From NCBI RefSeq assembly GCF_900101385.1, contig NZ_FMZB01000015.1, forward strand, positions 1-54,313: a stretch of 54,313 nt of DNA. The letters are read 5' to 3'. Position numbers and translations under genes: made by a program. The DNA is from Terribacillus halophilus. Its GTDB lineage: Bacteria; Bacillota; Bacilli; Bacillales; Amphibacillaceae. Below are positions 17,741-25,483 of the stretch, piece after piece. The notes under the pieces were generated by a model. That model saw nothing but the letters and a program-made list of their open reading frames with translations, was not told the origin of the DNA and did not search any database. Position 1 is the first letter of the stretch, and the number at the start of each line of letters is the position of its first letter.

Positions 17741-17774
17741 AAAAAAAGAGATCATGCAGATCTGCATGACCTCT
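17741..17774 (-). terminator. Terminator downstream of lipA
   Basis: On the minus strand AGGTCATGCAGATCTGCATGATCT forms a near-perfect palindromic stem (17747-17774) followed by TTTTTTT. It lies 7 bp past the lipA stop codon. Confidence 0.85.
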
Positions 17775-17780
17775 TCCTGA

Positions 17781-18701
17781 TTATAAGCAGCCGCCAAACT
17801 GGCGCTGTCTCGCTTCTGGATTCACTTGTTCATCTGCATGATAGGAAGAGCGGACCATCGGGCCTGATTCGCAGTGACGGAAACCTTTTTGCAAGGCGAT
17901 TTCCTTTAACTCTGCGAATTCATCCGGATGATAGTATTTTTGTACTTTCAAGTGTTTGAATGATGGCTGCAAATATTGTCCGATTGTCATGATGTCTACT
18001 CGATGTGCCAGCAAATCGTCCATGGCTTGCAGAATTTCTTCTTTCGTCTCTCCTAAGCCTAGCATGATGCTCGATTTTGTCGGTGTATCCGGAGAAATGG
18101 TTTTGACACGATCCAGTAATTCAAGCGAGCGATCATAGGTTGCTCGATGACGGACAGAAGGTGTCAATCGCCGTACCGTTTCAATGTTGTGGTTGAAGAT
18201 GTCAGGTTTGGCATCCATGAGCGTCTTGATGCTTTCATATGTACCTTTCATATCAGACGGCAGTACTTCGACTGTCGTATTCGGCATCCGGCGGTGAATG
18301 GCACGAACTGTTTCAGCGAAAACAGCAGATCCGCCATCCTCCAAATCATCCCGGGCAACCGCAGTTACGACTGCATGGCGCAGTCCCATTTTAGCAACAG
18401 AATCAGCGACACGTTCCGGCTCTGCCCAATCCAGCTCTGTCGGTTTACCGGACGTTACCGCACAGAAGCGGCAACCCCTTGTGCAAATGGAACCAAGTAT
18501 CATGAATGTCGCTGTTTTCCGTACTGACCAGCATTCATAGATATTTGGGCACTTTGCTTCTTCACAAACCGTATGTAGATTCATTTCCCGCATCATTTTC
18601 TTCAAATCCATATAATCTTCATTCGTGTTGAAATCGATTTTCAACCACTCCGGCTTGCGGAGCATCCCTTCCCGTCGTTGTGCCATCGTTTTCTTTACCA
18701 T
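17781..18701 (-). CDS. lipA: Lipoyl synthase
   Basis: Radical-SAM enzyme of 306 residues that inserts two sulfurs into protein-bound octanoyl groups to give lipoyl groups. The auxiliary cluster motif is [12 protein letters not shown] (about residues 41-52) and the radical-SAM cluster motif is CTRGCRFC (about 72-79). The C-terminal Ser ligand of the auxiliary cluster lies in [18 protein letters not shown] precedes ATG, and the gene starts 12 bp after the lipM stop codon, so the octanoyl transferase and the sulfur insertion step are co-expressed. In B. subtilis these genes are not neighbours. Confidence 0.96.
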   Translation of the reverse strand: MVKKTMAQRREGMLRKPEWLKIDFNTNEDYMDLKKMMREMNLHTVCEEAKCPNIYECWSVRKTATFMILGSICTRGCRFCAVTSGKPTELDWAEPERVADSVAKMGLRHAVVTAVARDDLEDGGSAVFAETVRAIHRRMPNTTVEVLPSDMKGTYESIKTLMDAKPDIFNHNIETVRRLTPSVRHRATYDRSLELLDRVKTISPDTPTKSSIMLGLGETKEEILQAMDDLLAHRVDIMTIGQYLQPSFKHLKVQKYYHPDEFAELKEIALQKGFRHCESGPMVRSSYHADEQVNPEARQRQFGGCL

Positions 18702-18713
18702 TTCCGTTCCTCC

Positions 18714-19526
18714 TTAACGAGCGTATAAGAATTCATGATCTTGGTATTTCTCTTTGGCTAGTTGTTCGATTGCTACTAGTTGCTCATTATCCAGTTCAAG
18801 TCTTTCAAATGTCACCCCAAGTCCTTTTTGGAAACCATCATAAAAAGCAGCCCTTATATCCTCCATCGTTGTCTGCGGAGGGATGAATTCCTGCAGACTG
18901 GAAGCTTTGTTGCTGAAGCTTTTGTAAGCACGGTCTTTTACGCGATCGCTTGGATAGAGGAATAATTCCAGCAAATCCTCTTGTTTCAGCCAAATCGGAA
19001 TCGATCCATGCTGAAGTAAGATACCTTTTTGTCTCGTTTGAGCACTTCCAGCTGCTTTCTTTCCATCCACATTGATCTCATACCAAGAAGCTTCCTCAAA
19101 GCAATTGGCAGTACCCTTTGGCTTCGAGTCAGCAGGTATGGCGAAATCTGCTTGGATCCCCAGATTGTCAAAACCGATCAGCAGTCCCTCTGATAAGACC
19201 TTATACGCCTCTTTGACGCTTGACGGTATTCCTGGATAATCCTCTTGTACAATGATGCTGTAAGTAAGTTCCTGATGATGGAGCACTGCCTGGCCGCCAG
19301 TTGGCCGACGCACCAGCTCGAAACCCCGCTTTTTTATTTCTTCCAGATTAAATCGTTTCTTTGTCTTTTGGAAATAGCCGACGGAAAAACCGCCAGGATT
19401 CCAGCCATAGAAACGTAACACAGGGCCGATCCGTCCCTCACGGTGCCATTGCATCAGCATCTCATCCGCCGCCATATTAAAGGCTGGGGTATGATCACCG
19501 TCGTCCCAGAAAACCCAATTCCGCAC
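18714..19526 (-). CDS. lipM: Octanoyl-[acyl carrier protein]:protein N-octanoyltransferase
   Basis: Moves octanoyl groups from acyl carrier protein to GcvH, the first step of lipoate assembly in Bacillaceae. The protein resembles B. subtilis LipM throughout: FNMAADEMLMQWH, RPTGGQAVLHHQELTYS, the catalytic Cys in CFEEASWYEI, and GKKAAGSAQTRQKG. The open frame reaches 19694, but similarity begins at NWVFWDDGDHTPAFNM, and AGAAGGTGA stands just before GTG at 19526, giving 270 residues, close to the family length of about 278. A start at ATG 19574 cannot be excluded. Upstream of lipA in one operon. Confidence 0.88.
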   Translation of the reverse strand: MRNWVFWDDGDHTPAFNMAADEMLMQWHREGRIGPVLRFYGWNPGGFSVGYFQKTKKRFNLEEIKKRGFELVRRPTGGQAVLHHQELTYSIIVQEDYPGIPSSVKEAYKVLSEGLLIGFDNLGIQADFAIPADSKPKGTANCFEEASWYEINVDGKKAAGSAQTRQKGILLQHGSIPIWLKQEDLLELFLYPSDRVKDRAYKSFSNKASSLQEFIPPQTTMEDIRAAFYDGFQKGLGVTFERLELDNEQLVAIEQLAKEKYQDHEFLYAR

Positions 19527-19709
19527 GCTGTCACCTTCTCTTTCGAAAAGTTCAAATAATCTTAACAATTTCATTCTAGACTTCTTGTCTCTGGAGACGC
19601 AACCGCTTTCTGAAAAACCTACTATTATACTAGGAAATATTACTCTTTTTACCAAAAGGTAATAACGAAGTATGGTAGAATGATAAAAATACAAAAAGTC
19701 GGGTGATGT

Positions 19710-20252
19710 ATGATGGATAACAAAGCAAAAGTCATATATAAAAGAGGTACATCAGAGCTCAAACAAGATACGCATCGTGCAGCTGAGCTAACCTTTTCAT
19801 TCAATAATTGTCCGCCGGATGAAGAGGACAAGAAAGAAGGGTTACTACGGGAATTGCTTGGCAAATGCGGGCGGAAGCTTTTTATTGAGCATAACTTTCA
19901 CTGTGACCTCGGATATAATATAGAAGTAGGTGAGAATTTTTACGCGGGATTCAATTTCACCGTACTTGATATGGCAAAAGTTAACATCGGCAATAATTGC
20001 ATGATCGGACCTAATGTCGGGATTTATACCGCTGGTCATTCCATCCAGCCAGCAGGCAGGACAAAAGAAGGTTATGCCATTCCTATCACGATAGGAAATG
20101 ATGTCTGGATAGGCGGAAGCTCTACGATACTTGCCGGTGTCACAATCGGCGATAACGCCATCGTGGCAGCAGGATCCGTCGTAACGAAAGATGTACCAGC
20201 CAATACGATTGCGGCTGGTAATCCAGCAAAACATATAAAACATATCGAATAG
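19710..20252 (+). CDS. Sugar O-acetyltransferase (maltose/galactoside acetyltransferase family)
   Basis: Protein of 180 residues with an N-terminal helical cap (1-60) and a left-handed parallel beta-helix made of hexapeptide repeats (GDNAIVAAGSVVTKDVPANT and similar). It has the family signature NCMIGPNVGIYTAGHS with the catalytic His, and GGSSTILAGVTIG. Such trimeric enzymes transfer acetyl from acetyl-CoA to the 6-OH of sugars. The ribosome site is weak (GGGTGATGT). No sugar-transport genes are adjacent, so the role may be detoxification of non-metabolised sugars. Confidence 0.87.
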   Translation: MMDNKAKVIYKRGTSELKQDTHRAAELTFSFNNCPPDEEDKKEGLLRELLGKCGRKLFIEHNFHCDLGYNIEVGENFYAGFNFTVLDMAKVNIGNNCMIGPNVGIYTAGHSIQPAGRTKEGYAIPITIGNDVWIGGSSTILAGVTIGDNAIVAAGSVVTKDVPANTIAAGNPAKHIKHIE

Positions 20253-20281
20253 AAAAAAGCCGTCAAAAATGACGGCTTTTT
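20253..20281. terminator. Bidirectional terminator after the acetyltransferase and yxjG genes
   Basis: Arms AAAAAGCCGTC and GACGGCTTTTT around a 6-nt loop (CAAAAATG region) lie between the converging acetyltransferase and yxjG genes. T runs are present on both strands. Confidence 0.85.
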
Positions 20282-20282
20282 C

Positions 20283-21392
20283 TCATTCGTTCGGCCAAAC
20301 CGTCTTCGCTACATCAACAATAAAGCGCAGTTTCTCCCATTGCTCTTCTTCTGTCAGTTTATTGCCATGATGCGTGGAGGCAAAACCGCATTGCGGACTG
20401 AGACAGATTTGGTCTAGAGAGATATATTCTGTTGCTTCCTTAATTCGGTTGATTATTGCTTCCTTCTCTTCCAACTCTCCGAATTTAGAAGTGACCACAC
20501 CCAATACGACTCTTGGACCATCTTCTTTTGGAATATATTGAAGCGGTTCGAATGTTCCGGAGCGCTCGTCATCATACTCAAGGAAGAATCCATCTACCTT
20601 CTCTTTTGACAATAAATCTTTGGCAATGAGATCATAGCTGCCTCCGAACATATAGGTGGAGCGGTAGTTTCCGCGACAGAGATGCGTTGTCACCGTAAGA
20701 TCTTCTGGCTTTCCATCCAATACACCATTGATTACGCGGCGTGCCAAATCGATCAAAAATTCCCTGGAGTGCTCTCCATCGAATGTTGTATCAGGGGAAG
20801 ATAGTGTAGCAATATACACATCATCCAGCTGCAGATAGCGTACGCCTGCATCATAGAAGGCTTGGATGGCATCTCTATAGGCCTGAATGACATCAGCTGC
20901 GAAATCCTCGATATCTGGATAAATCGAATGGTCTCGAATATCTGTATGGAAAAGCTGATTTGGGCTAGGAATCGTCTGTTTTGCCACCGCCCTGCCAGCG
21001 ACGAGGTCTTGGAATACTTTGTAATCCTCAAGAAATGGGTGATCCGGATTGAACGATACTTTTCCAGTATTTTTTATGTTGTAACGTTCTGTTTCTTCCC
21101 CTTTGAAAAGATAACCTGTGTCCGGAACATAGCCTGTGATTCCGTTAAGGTGCTCGAGAAAATCCGTGTGCCAGAATCTTCTCCGGAATTCTCCGTCTGT
21201 CACTAGTTCCAGCCCGACTTCGATCTGTTTGTCGACAATTCTTTTGATTTCTGATGTTTCGATTTCCCGCAGCTCTAGTTTGCTTATTTGTCCTTCCTTG
21301 AATTGCTGTCTTGCTTTGTGCAGTACATCCGGACGAAGCAAGCTCCCTACGTGATCTGCTCTGAATGGTGCTGTTTTTGTTTTGATTGTCAT
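20283..21392 (-). CDS. yxjG: Cobalamin-independent methionine synthase-like protein (YxjG/YxjH family)
   Basis: Protein related to the C-terminal catalytic barrel of MetE, 369 residues, matching B. subtilis YxjG/YxjH, which are S-box controlled. Zinc ligands are visible in THLCRGN (His, Cys) and LSPQCGF (Cys), with an acidic residue in LEYDDERSGT. The family is thought to methylate homocysteine or a related thiol with a small methyl donor, since the folate-binding N-terminal half is missing. GGGAGAG gives good spacing (8 nt) to ATG at 21392; two earlier ATGs are too close. It follows metC by 16 bp and is the last gene of the SAM-riboswitch operon. Confidence 0.88.
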   Translation of the reverse strand: MTIKTKTAPFRADHVGSLLRPDVLHKARQQFKEGQISKLELREIETSEIKRIVDKQIEVGLELVTDGEFRRRFWHTDFLEHLNGITGYVPDTGYLFKGEETERYNIKNTGKVSFNPDHPFLEDYKVFQDLVAGRAVAKQTIPSPNQLFHTDIRDHSIYPDIEDFAADVIQAYRDAIQAFYDAGVRYLQLDDVYIATLSSPDTTFDGEHSREFLIDLARRVINGVLDGKPEDLTVTTHLCRGNYRSTYMFGGSYDLIAKDLLSKEKVDGFFLEYDDERSGTFEPLQYIPKEDGPRVVLGVVTSKFGELEEKEAIINRIKEATEYISLDQICLSPQCGFASTHHGNKLTEEEQWEKLRFIVDVAKTVWPNE

Positions 21393-21408
21393 GTTCATCT
21401 CTCCCATT

Positions 21409-22581
21409 TTAATTTTTTACTGTTTCTGTTAATCGTTCAGCAGCCTTCAAGGCCTGCAGAAGATCCCCTATGAGATCTTCTGTATGCTCCAAACCGACAG
21501 ATAAACGCAACAGCCCGTCTGTTATACCGCGTTTTTTTCGCTCAGCCTCCGGCATGGCAGCATGCGACATCGCAGCCGGATACGAAAGGATGGACTCTAC
21601 CGCGCCGAGACTGACGGCGAAAATCGGAATGCGAAGCTGTTCAACGAATACCCTTGCATGCTCCTTGCTTGGCAGGACGAAAGATAGAACTGCTCCATTC
21701 CCACTGGCTTGCCCGGTATGTATCTCATGTCCGTCATGAGTGGACAGGCCTGGATAGAAGACATTTTCCACAAGCGGATGCTCCAGTAAGAAGGAAGCTA
21801 TCCTTTGGGCTGTCTCCGTCGACTGACGCAGCCTCGTTCCTAAAGTCTTGATGCCTTGGAGCAGCAAATAGCTATCCTGAGCTCCAAGGATGGCTCCGAA
21901 TGTATTCTGGATGAAGGCAAACCGTTCCCCAAGACTTCTATCCTTTGTTATAAGCAATCCTGCGATTATATCGCTATGTCCCGAGAGAAACTTGGTGGCA
22001 CTATGAATGACTACATCCACTCCAAGTGCCAGCGGCTGCTGATACAATGGCGTCAAAAATGTATTGTCCAGGAAAGTTAAGCAATCATTTTGTTTCGCTA
22101 TCCGGACAATGGCGCGGATGTCTGTCACCCTCAAGCAAGGATTGGACGGTGATTCCAGATAAATGAACTTCGTGTTTGGCTGGATGGCTGCTTCAACCGC
22201 ATCCAAATCGGTTAAGTCCACGAAGGAATGACTGATCTGGAACTTAGGAAGGATCTCTGTCACAAACCGGTACGTACCACCATACACATCCTCGGTCACG
22301 ACCACATGATCACCTGCCGACAGCAGCATGAATGCGGAGGATATTGCTGCCATGCCTGATGAAAAAGCAAAAGCATGTGTGCCTCCCTCCAGTTCTGCCG
22401 CCTTTTTCTCCAGTGCTGCTCGTGTCGGATTACCAGAACGACTGTAGTCGAATGGACCGAAATCATCGAAACTTTCCTGGTGATAAGTGGACGACAGATA
22501 AATCGGGACGTTCACGGAGCCTGTGAGCTGCTCTTTGTGTAAACCACGAATACACGCTGTTTCTAAATGTTGTTCTCCCAT
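21409..22581 (-). CDS. metC: Cystathionine beta-lyase
   Basis: PLP-dependent enzyme of the Cys/Met metabolism family, 390 residues, the same length as B. subtilis MetC. It splits cystathionine into homocysteine, pyruvate and ammonia. The PLP lysine lies in HSATKFLSGHSD (about residue 195), with SSGMAAISSAFMLL and ESPSNPCLRVTD also typical. I assign beta-lyase rather than gamma-synthase by gene order (second after metI, as in B. subtilis) and by length. It starts 13 bp after the metI stop codon with AGGAGG before ATG. Confidence 0.88.
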   Translation of the reverse strand: MGEQHLETACIRGLHKEQLTGSVNVPIYLSSTYHQESFDDFGPFDYSRSGNPTRAALEKKAAELEGGTHAFAFSSGMAAISSAFMLLSAGDHVVVTEDVYGGTYRFVTEILPKFQISHSFVDLTDLDAVEAAIQPNTKFIYLESPSNPCLRVTDIRAIVRIAKQNDCLTFLDNTFLTPLYQQPLALGVDVVIHSATKFLSGHSDIIAGLLITKDRSLGERFAFIQNTFGAILGAQDSYLLLQGIKTLGTRLRQSTETAQRIASFLLEHPLVENVFYPGLSTHDGHEIHTGQASGNGAVLSFVLPSKEHARVFVEQLRIPIFAVSLGAVESILSYPAAMSHAAMPEAERKKRGITDGLLRLSVGLEHTEDLIGDLLQALKAAERLTETVKN

Positions 22582-22593
22582 TAAGATGACCTC

Positions 22594-23706
22594 CTAATCC
22601 AATCTTTCGAATGCTTGCTGCAAATCTCCGATCAAATCATCCGCTTCTTCGATCCCGACAGAAAAACGAAGCAGCCGGTCGCATATTCCCCTCGCCTCTC
22701 TTTCTTCAACAGGAATATCCGCATGGGTCTGTGTCGTCGGATACGTGATGAAACTCTCCACTCCGCCAAGGCTTTCGGCAAATGTAATGATGTTCAGGCT
22801 GCGAAGGAACGGATCGACCCATTTGCTGTCCTTGACCCGAAAGGAAAGCATCCCGCCCTTACCTGCATAGAGGACATCCTTCACCTTCGGCTCCTCTCTT
22901 AAATACGCCGTGATGCGTTCAGCATTGATTTGGTGCTGCCGCATCCGGAGTGGCAGCGTCTTCAAACCGCGGATGAGAAGCCAGGCATCAAGCGGAGACA
23001 GTACCGCACCAGTGCCGTTGTGCAGGACCGACAGACGCTCTGATAGCTCTGCACCTTTACTCACGACGAGTCCAGCCAGTACATCGTTATGACCGCCTAT
23101 ATATTTGGTTGCACTATGGATGACGATATCTGCTCCTTGTGTAATTGGCTGCTGGAAATATGGCGTCAGGAAGGTATTGTCGACAATCAACAACAGATTG
23201 TATGCTTTCGCCAACTTCGCATACGCTTCAATGTCAATTTCCTGCATCAAAGGGTTTGTCGGTGTCTCCAGGAAAATCGCTTTTGTTTCATCCGTTATTT
23301 TCGCGGCTGTTTCTTCCACTGTTCGAAATGGAGCGTAAATTGGTGTCACTCCGAATGATTCCGAATAGAAATTGAACAGTCGATATGTTCCTCCATAAAT
23401 ATCCTCTGGCACAAGCAGCGTATCGCCACATCGAAAAAGTGATAATACGAGTTGGATTGCTGCCATACCCGAACTGCAGGCAAAAGCCCGATCACCTTTT
23501 TCAAGCGCAGCGAACCCATCTTCCAGAACAGACCTGGTCGGGTTCTTCGTCCGGGAATAATCATAACCGGTTGATTGCCCGATTCCGTCATGCGCATAAG
23601 CAGTGGAAAGATAAACCGGAGGATTAACCGCGCCTGTCACTCCATCACTTCGATTTCCTAACTGCACAAATGTTGTCTCCAAGCTACTTCCCATATTGTT
23701 TCTCAC
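22594..23706 (-). CDS. metI: Cystathionine gamma-synthase / O-acetylhomoserine thiolyase
   Basis: First gene of the methionine operon. The 370-residue PLP enzyme condenses an O-acylhomoserine with cysteine (or sulfide). It resembles B. subtilis MetI (373 residues) end to end: LGNRSDGVTGAVNPPVYLST, YDYSRTKNPTR, LETPTNPLMQEIDIE, and the PLP lysine in HSATKYIGGHNDVLAG. The ATG at 23706 may be replaced by a second ATG four codons later. Expression is controlled by the SAM-I riboswitch and terminator directly upstream: high SAM stops transcription. Confidence 0.92.
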   Translation of the reverse strand: MRNNMGSSLETTFVQLGNRSDGVTGAVNPPVYLSTAYAHDGIGQSTGYDYSRTKNPTRSVLEDGFAALEKGDRAFACSSGMAAIQLVLSLFRCGDTLLVPEDIYGGTYRLFNFYSESFGVTPIYAPFRTVEETAAKITDETKAIFLETPTNPLMQEIDIEAYAKLAKAYNLLLIVDNTFLTPYFQQPITQGADIVIHSATKYIGGHNDVLAGLVVSKGAELSERLSVLHNGTGAVLSPLDAWLLIRGLKTLPLRMRQHQINAERITAYLREEPKVKDVLYAGKGGMLSFRVKDSKWVDPFLRSLNIITFAESLGGVESFITYPTTQTHADIPVEEREARGICDRLLRFSVGIEEADDLIGDLQQAFERLD

Positions 23707-23718
23707 CCTTCTCTTGAA

Positions 23719-23755
23719 AAAAAGAACCTTCTCCCCAAAAAGGAAGAAGGTTCAG
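23719..23755 (-). terminator. Riboswitch expression-platform terminator before metI
   Basis: On the minus strand GAACCTTCT pairs with AGAAGGTTC (23726-23755), followed by TTTTTTT (23725-23719). It lies between the SAM aptamer and metI and is the switchable terminator that forms when SAM is bound. Confidence 0.88.
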
Positions 23756-23772
23756 TGATGACCGAATCAGCT

Positions 23773-23874
23773 TCTTATCTTTAAGGCGGATACCTTTTGG
23801 ATTTAGCACCGTGTCTTGACAGACTGGTTGCTGAGACATCATAGGGCCAATTCCCTCCGCCTCTCTTGATAAGA
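23773..23874 (-). promoter_or_regulatory. SAM-I (S-box) riboswitch controlling metI-metC-yxjG
   Basis: The minus strand carries the conserved S-box: P1 arms CTTATC and GATAAG, AGAGAGGCGGAGGGA, GGCCCTATGATG, CAGCAACC, and the GGTGCTAAATCC segment. It is followed by a rho-independent terminator and metI. SAM binding favours the terminator, so the operon is expressed when SAM is scarce. A plausible promoter upstream is TTGACT (23931-23926), 16 bp, TAACAT. Confidence 0.95.
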
Positions 23875-24013
23875 AAGTACTATTTATTTTTTAATATATA
23901 GTCATGTTAACATACAAGAAAATTCAGTCAATATTTTTTTGAAATTTTCCATCAAATATATAATTTCTATTGAATTTCTTAGCTGGACCACCAATCAAAG
24001 TACGAAAATAGGA

Positions 24014-24042
24014 TTGACACCCAGAAGTTTTCGGTCTATCCT
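24014..24042 (+). promoter_or_regulatory. Sigma-A promoter of the amidohydrolase/ABC operon
   Basis: TTGACA (24014-24019), a 17-bp spacer and TATCCT (24037-24042) lie just before the plus-strand SAM aptamer, placing the start of transcription near 24049. Confidence 0.7.
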
Positions 24043-24061
24043 TTTCTTTACAACTGATATT

Positions 24062-24163
24062 TCTTATCCAGATTGGTGGAGGGAATGGCCCTACGAAACC
24101 AAAGCAACAGGCTGCAGACCGTAGTACTGTGCTAATTCCAGGTGTTTGACACTGAAGATAAGA
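24062..24163 (+). promoter_or_regulatory. SAM-I riboswitch controlling the amidohydrolase/ABC operon
   Basis: Second S-box aptamer: P1 arms CTTATC (24063-24068) and GATAAG (24157-24162), GGTGGAGGGAATGGCCCT, GCAACAGGC and GTGCTAATTCC. It differs from the metI copy in several helices (for example AAAGCAACAGG in place of CAGCAACC), so it is not a recent duplicate. It lies head to head with the metI riboswitch and is followed by its own terminator. Confidence 0.92.
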
Positions 24164-24182
24164 AGAGCGGAAGCTTAAAATG

Positions 24183-24215
24183 GGCCCTCTTCTGACGGAA
24201 GAAGGGTCTTTTTTT
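24183..24215 (+). terminator. Riboswitch terminator before the amidohydrolase gene
   Basis: GGCCCTCTTC pairs (with one bulge and one G-T pair) with GAAGAAGGGTC, followed by TTTTTTT. It lies between the aptamer and the first gene, as expected for SAM-dependent transcription termination. Confidence 0.85.
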
Positions 24216-24273
24216 AAGCATAAATCCGATTAAATTCATTGGAGATATCAAGATTATTACAGGAGGGTAATAG

Positions 24274-25470
24274 ATGGAAACCATCAAGCAGGCATTAGCC
24301 GAAGTACATACTGATTTAGAAAATGATTTCCCCGAAGTTGTCGAATGGAGACGTTATTTGCATCAGCATCCTGAATTGAGTTTTCAGGAGACAGAGACTG
24401 CCCGTTTCATTGCGGATAAACTGCGCAGCTTCGGCTATGAGGATATCCAAACGAATATCGGCGGCCATGGAATTATTGCAGCTCTATCAGGGAAAGGAGC
24501 GGGGCCGACGATTGCCCTCAGAGCCGATTTCGATGCCCTGCCAATAGAGGATGAGAAAGAAACAGCGTATCGATCCAAGACGCCTGGCGTAATGCACGCT
24601 TGCGGACACGACGGTCATACTGCTGCATTGCTTGGGACTGCCAAAGCATTGATCAAACATAAGGACAGCCTCAAAGGAAAAGTTGTCTTCCTGTTCCAGC
24701 CAGCTGAAGAAGTCCCGCCTGGCGGTGCCAAGGCAATGATAGAAGATGGTGCACTGGACGGTGTCGACTATGTCTATGGCGCTCATCTTAACTCTGCTGC
24801 TCCTGTCGGGAAGATCGGTGTCGGCGAAGGATTCAAAATGGCTGCTGTGGATAAATTCTCGATCACCATCCAAGGAAAAGGCGGTCACGGCGCAGCACCA
24901 CAGGAGACAGTCGATCCAATCGTCATCGGCAGTGATATCGTAAGCGCCTTGCAGAAGATTGTCAGCCGCAGGGTCAGCCCGCTGGAATCTGCAGTGGTGA
25001 CATTGGGTGTTTTCCAGTCCGGTAACGCATTCAACGTCATTCCGGATACCGCAAAACTGGAAGGCACAGTCCGTACATTCCATGCTGACATCCGCAAGCA
25101 GGTCAGGCAGCAGATAGAAGCAATCGTTTCCGGGATTACGAGCGGATTTGGTGCAACTTATTCCATTGATTATTTGCATGGCTATCCTGCACTTTATAAC
25201 CATCCAGAGGAAACTGCTTTATTGCAGCGGCTGTTCTCTGAACAATTCGGAGAAGAACAGGTAATCGACCTTGAAACCGGGATGGGCGCAGAGGATTTCG
25301 CTTATTACCTGCAGGAAAAACCCGGCAGCTTTTTCAAAGTCGGCTCCCGTAATGAAGATAAAGCCACACACTATCCGCATCATCATCCGAAGTTCGACAT
25401 CGATGAACAAGCATTGCTCATCACAGAGAAAGCATTCACGAAAATCGTATTCTCGTTATTGGGAAGCTAA
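24274..25470 (+). CDS. M20D-family amidohydrolase (N-acyl-L-amino acid deacylase type)
   Basis: Cytosolic metallopeptidase-fold enzyme of 398 residues related to YxeP, YkuR and SndA, which remove acyl groups from N-acylated amino acids. Metal-site motifs are MHACGHDGHTAALL (Cys/His/His), QPAEEVPPGGA (Glu), the dimerisation-domain GGHGAAP and GMGAEDFAYYL, and a late PHHHP. Several relatives are S-box or sulfur controlled and process N-acetylated sulfur amino acids. The SAM riboswitch in front and the ABC transporter behind suggest that an imported N-acyl sulfur compound is deacylated here to feed methionine or cysteine pools. Ribosome site CAGGAGGGTAATAG. Confidence 0.88.
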   Translation: METIKQALAEVHTDLENDFPEVVEWRRYLHQHPELSFQETETARFIADKLRSFGYEDIQTNIGGHGIIAALSGKGAGPTIALRADFDALPIEDEKETAYRSKTPGVMHACGHDGHTAALLGTAKALIKHKDSLKGKVVFLFQPAEEVPPGGAKAMIEDGALDGVDYVYGAHLNSAAPVGKIGVGEGFKMAAVDKFSITIQGKGGHGAAPQETVDPIVIGSDIVSALQKIVSRRVSPLESAVVTLGVFQSGNAFNVIPDTAKLEGTVRTFHADIRKQVRQQIEAIVSGITSGFGATYSIDYLHGYPALYNHPEETALLQRLFSEQFGEEQVIDLETGMGAEDFAYYLQEKPGSFFKVGSRNEDKATHYPHHHPKFDIDEQALLITEKAFTKIVFSLLGS

Positions 25471-25483
25471 GGAGGAAATGTCC

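Noticed and set aside
19652-19665. TTACC/GGTAA dyad between lipM and the acetyltransferase gene
   Set aside because: Five-base arms in AT-rich sequence are expected by chance.
24487-25203. Minus-strand open frame of 238 codons
   Set aside because: Lies wholly within the amidohydrolase gene on the other strand; no family features and an odd Cys/His-rich composition.
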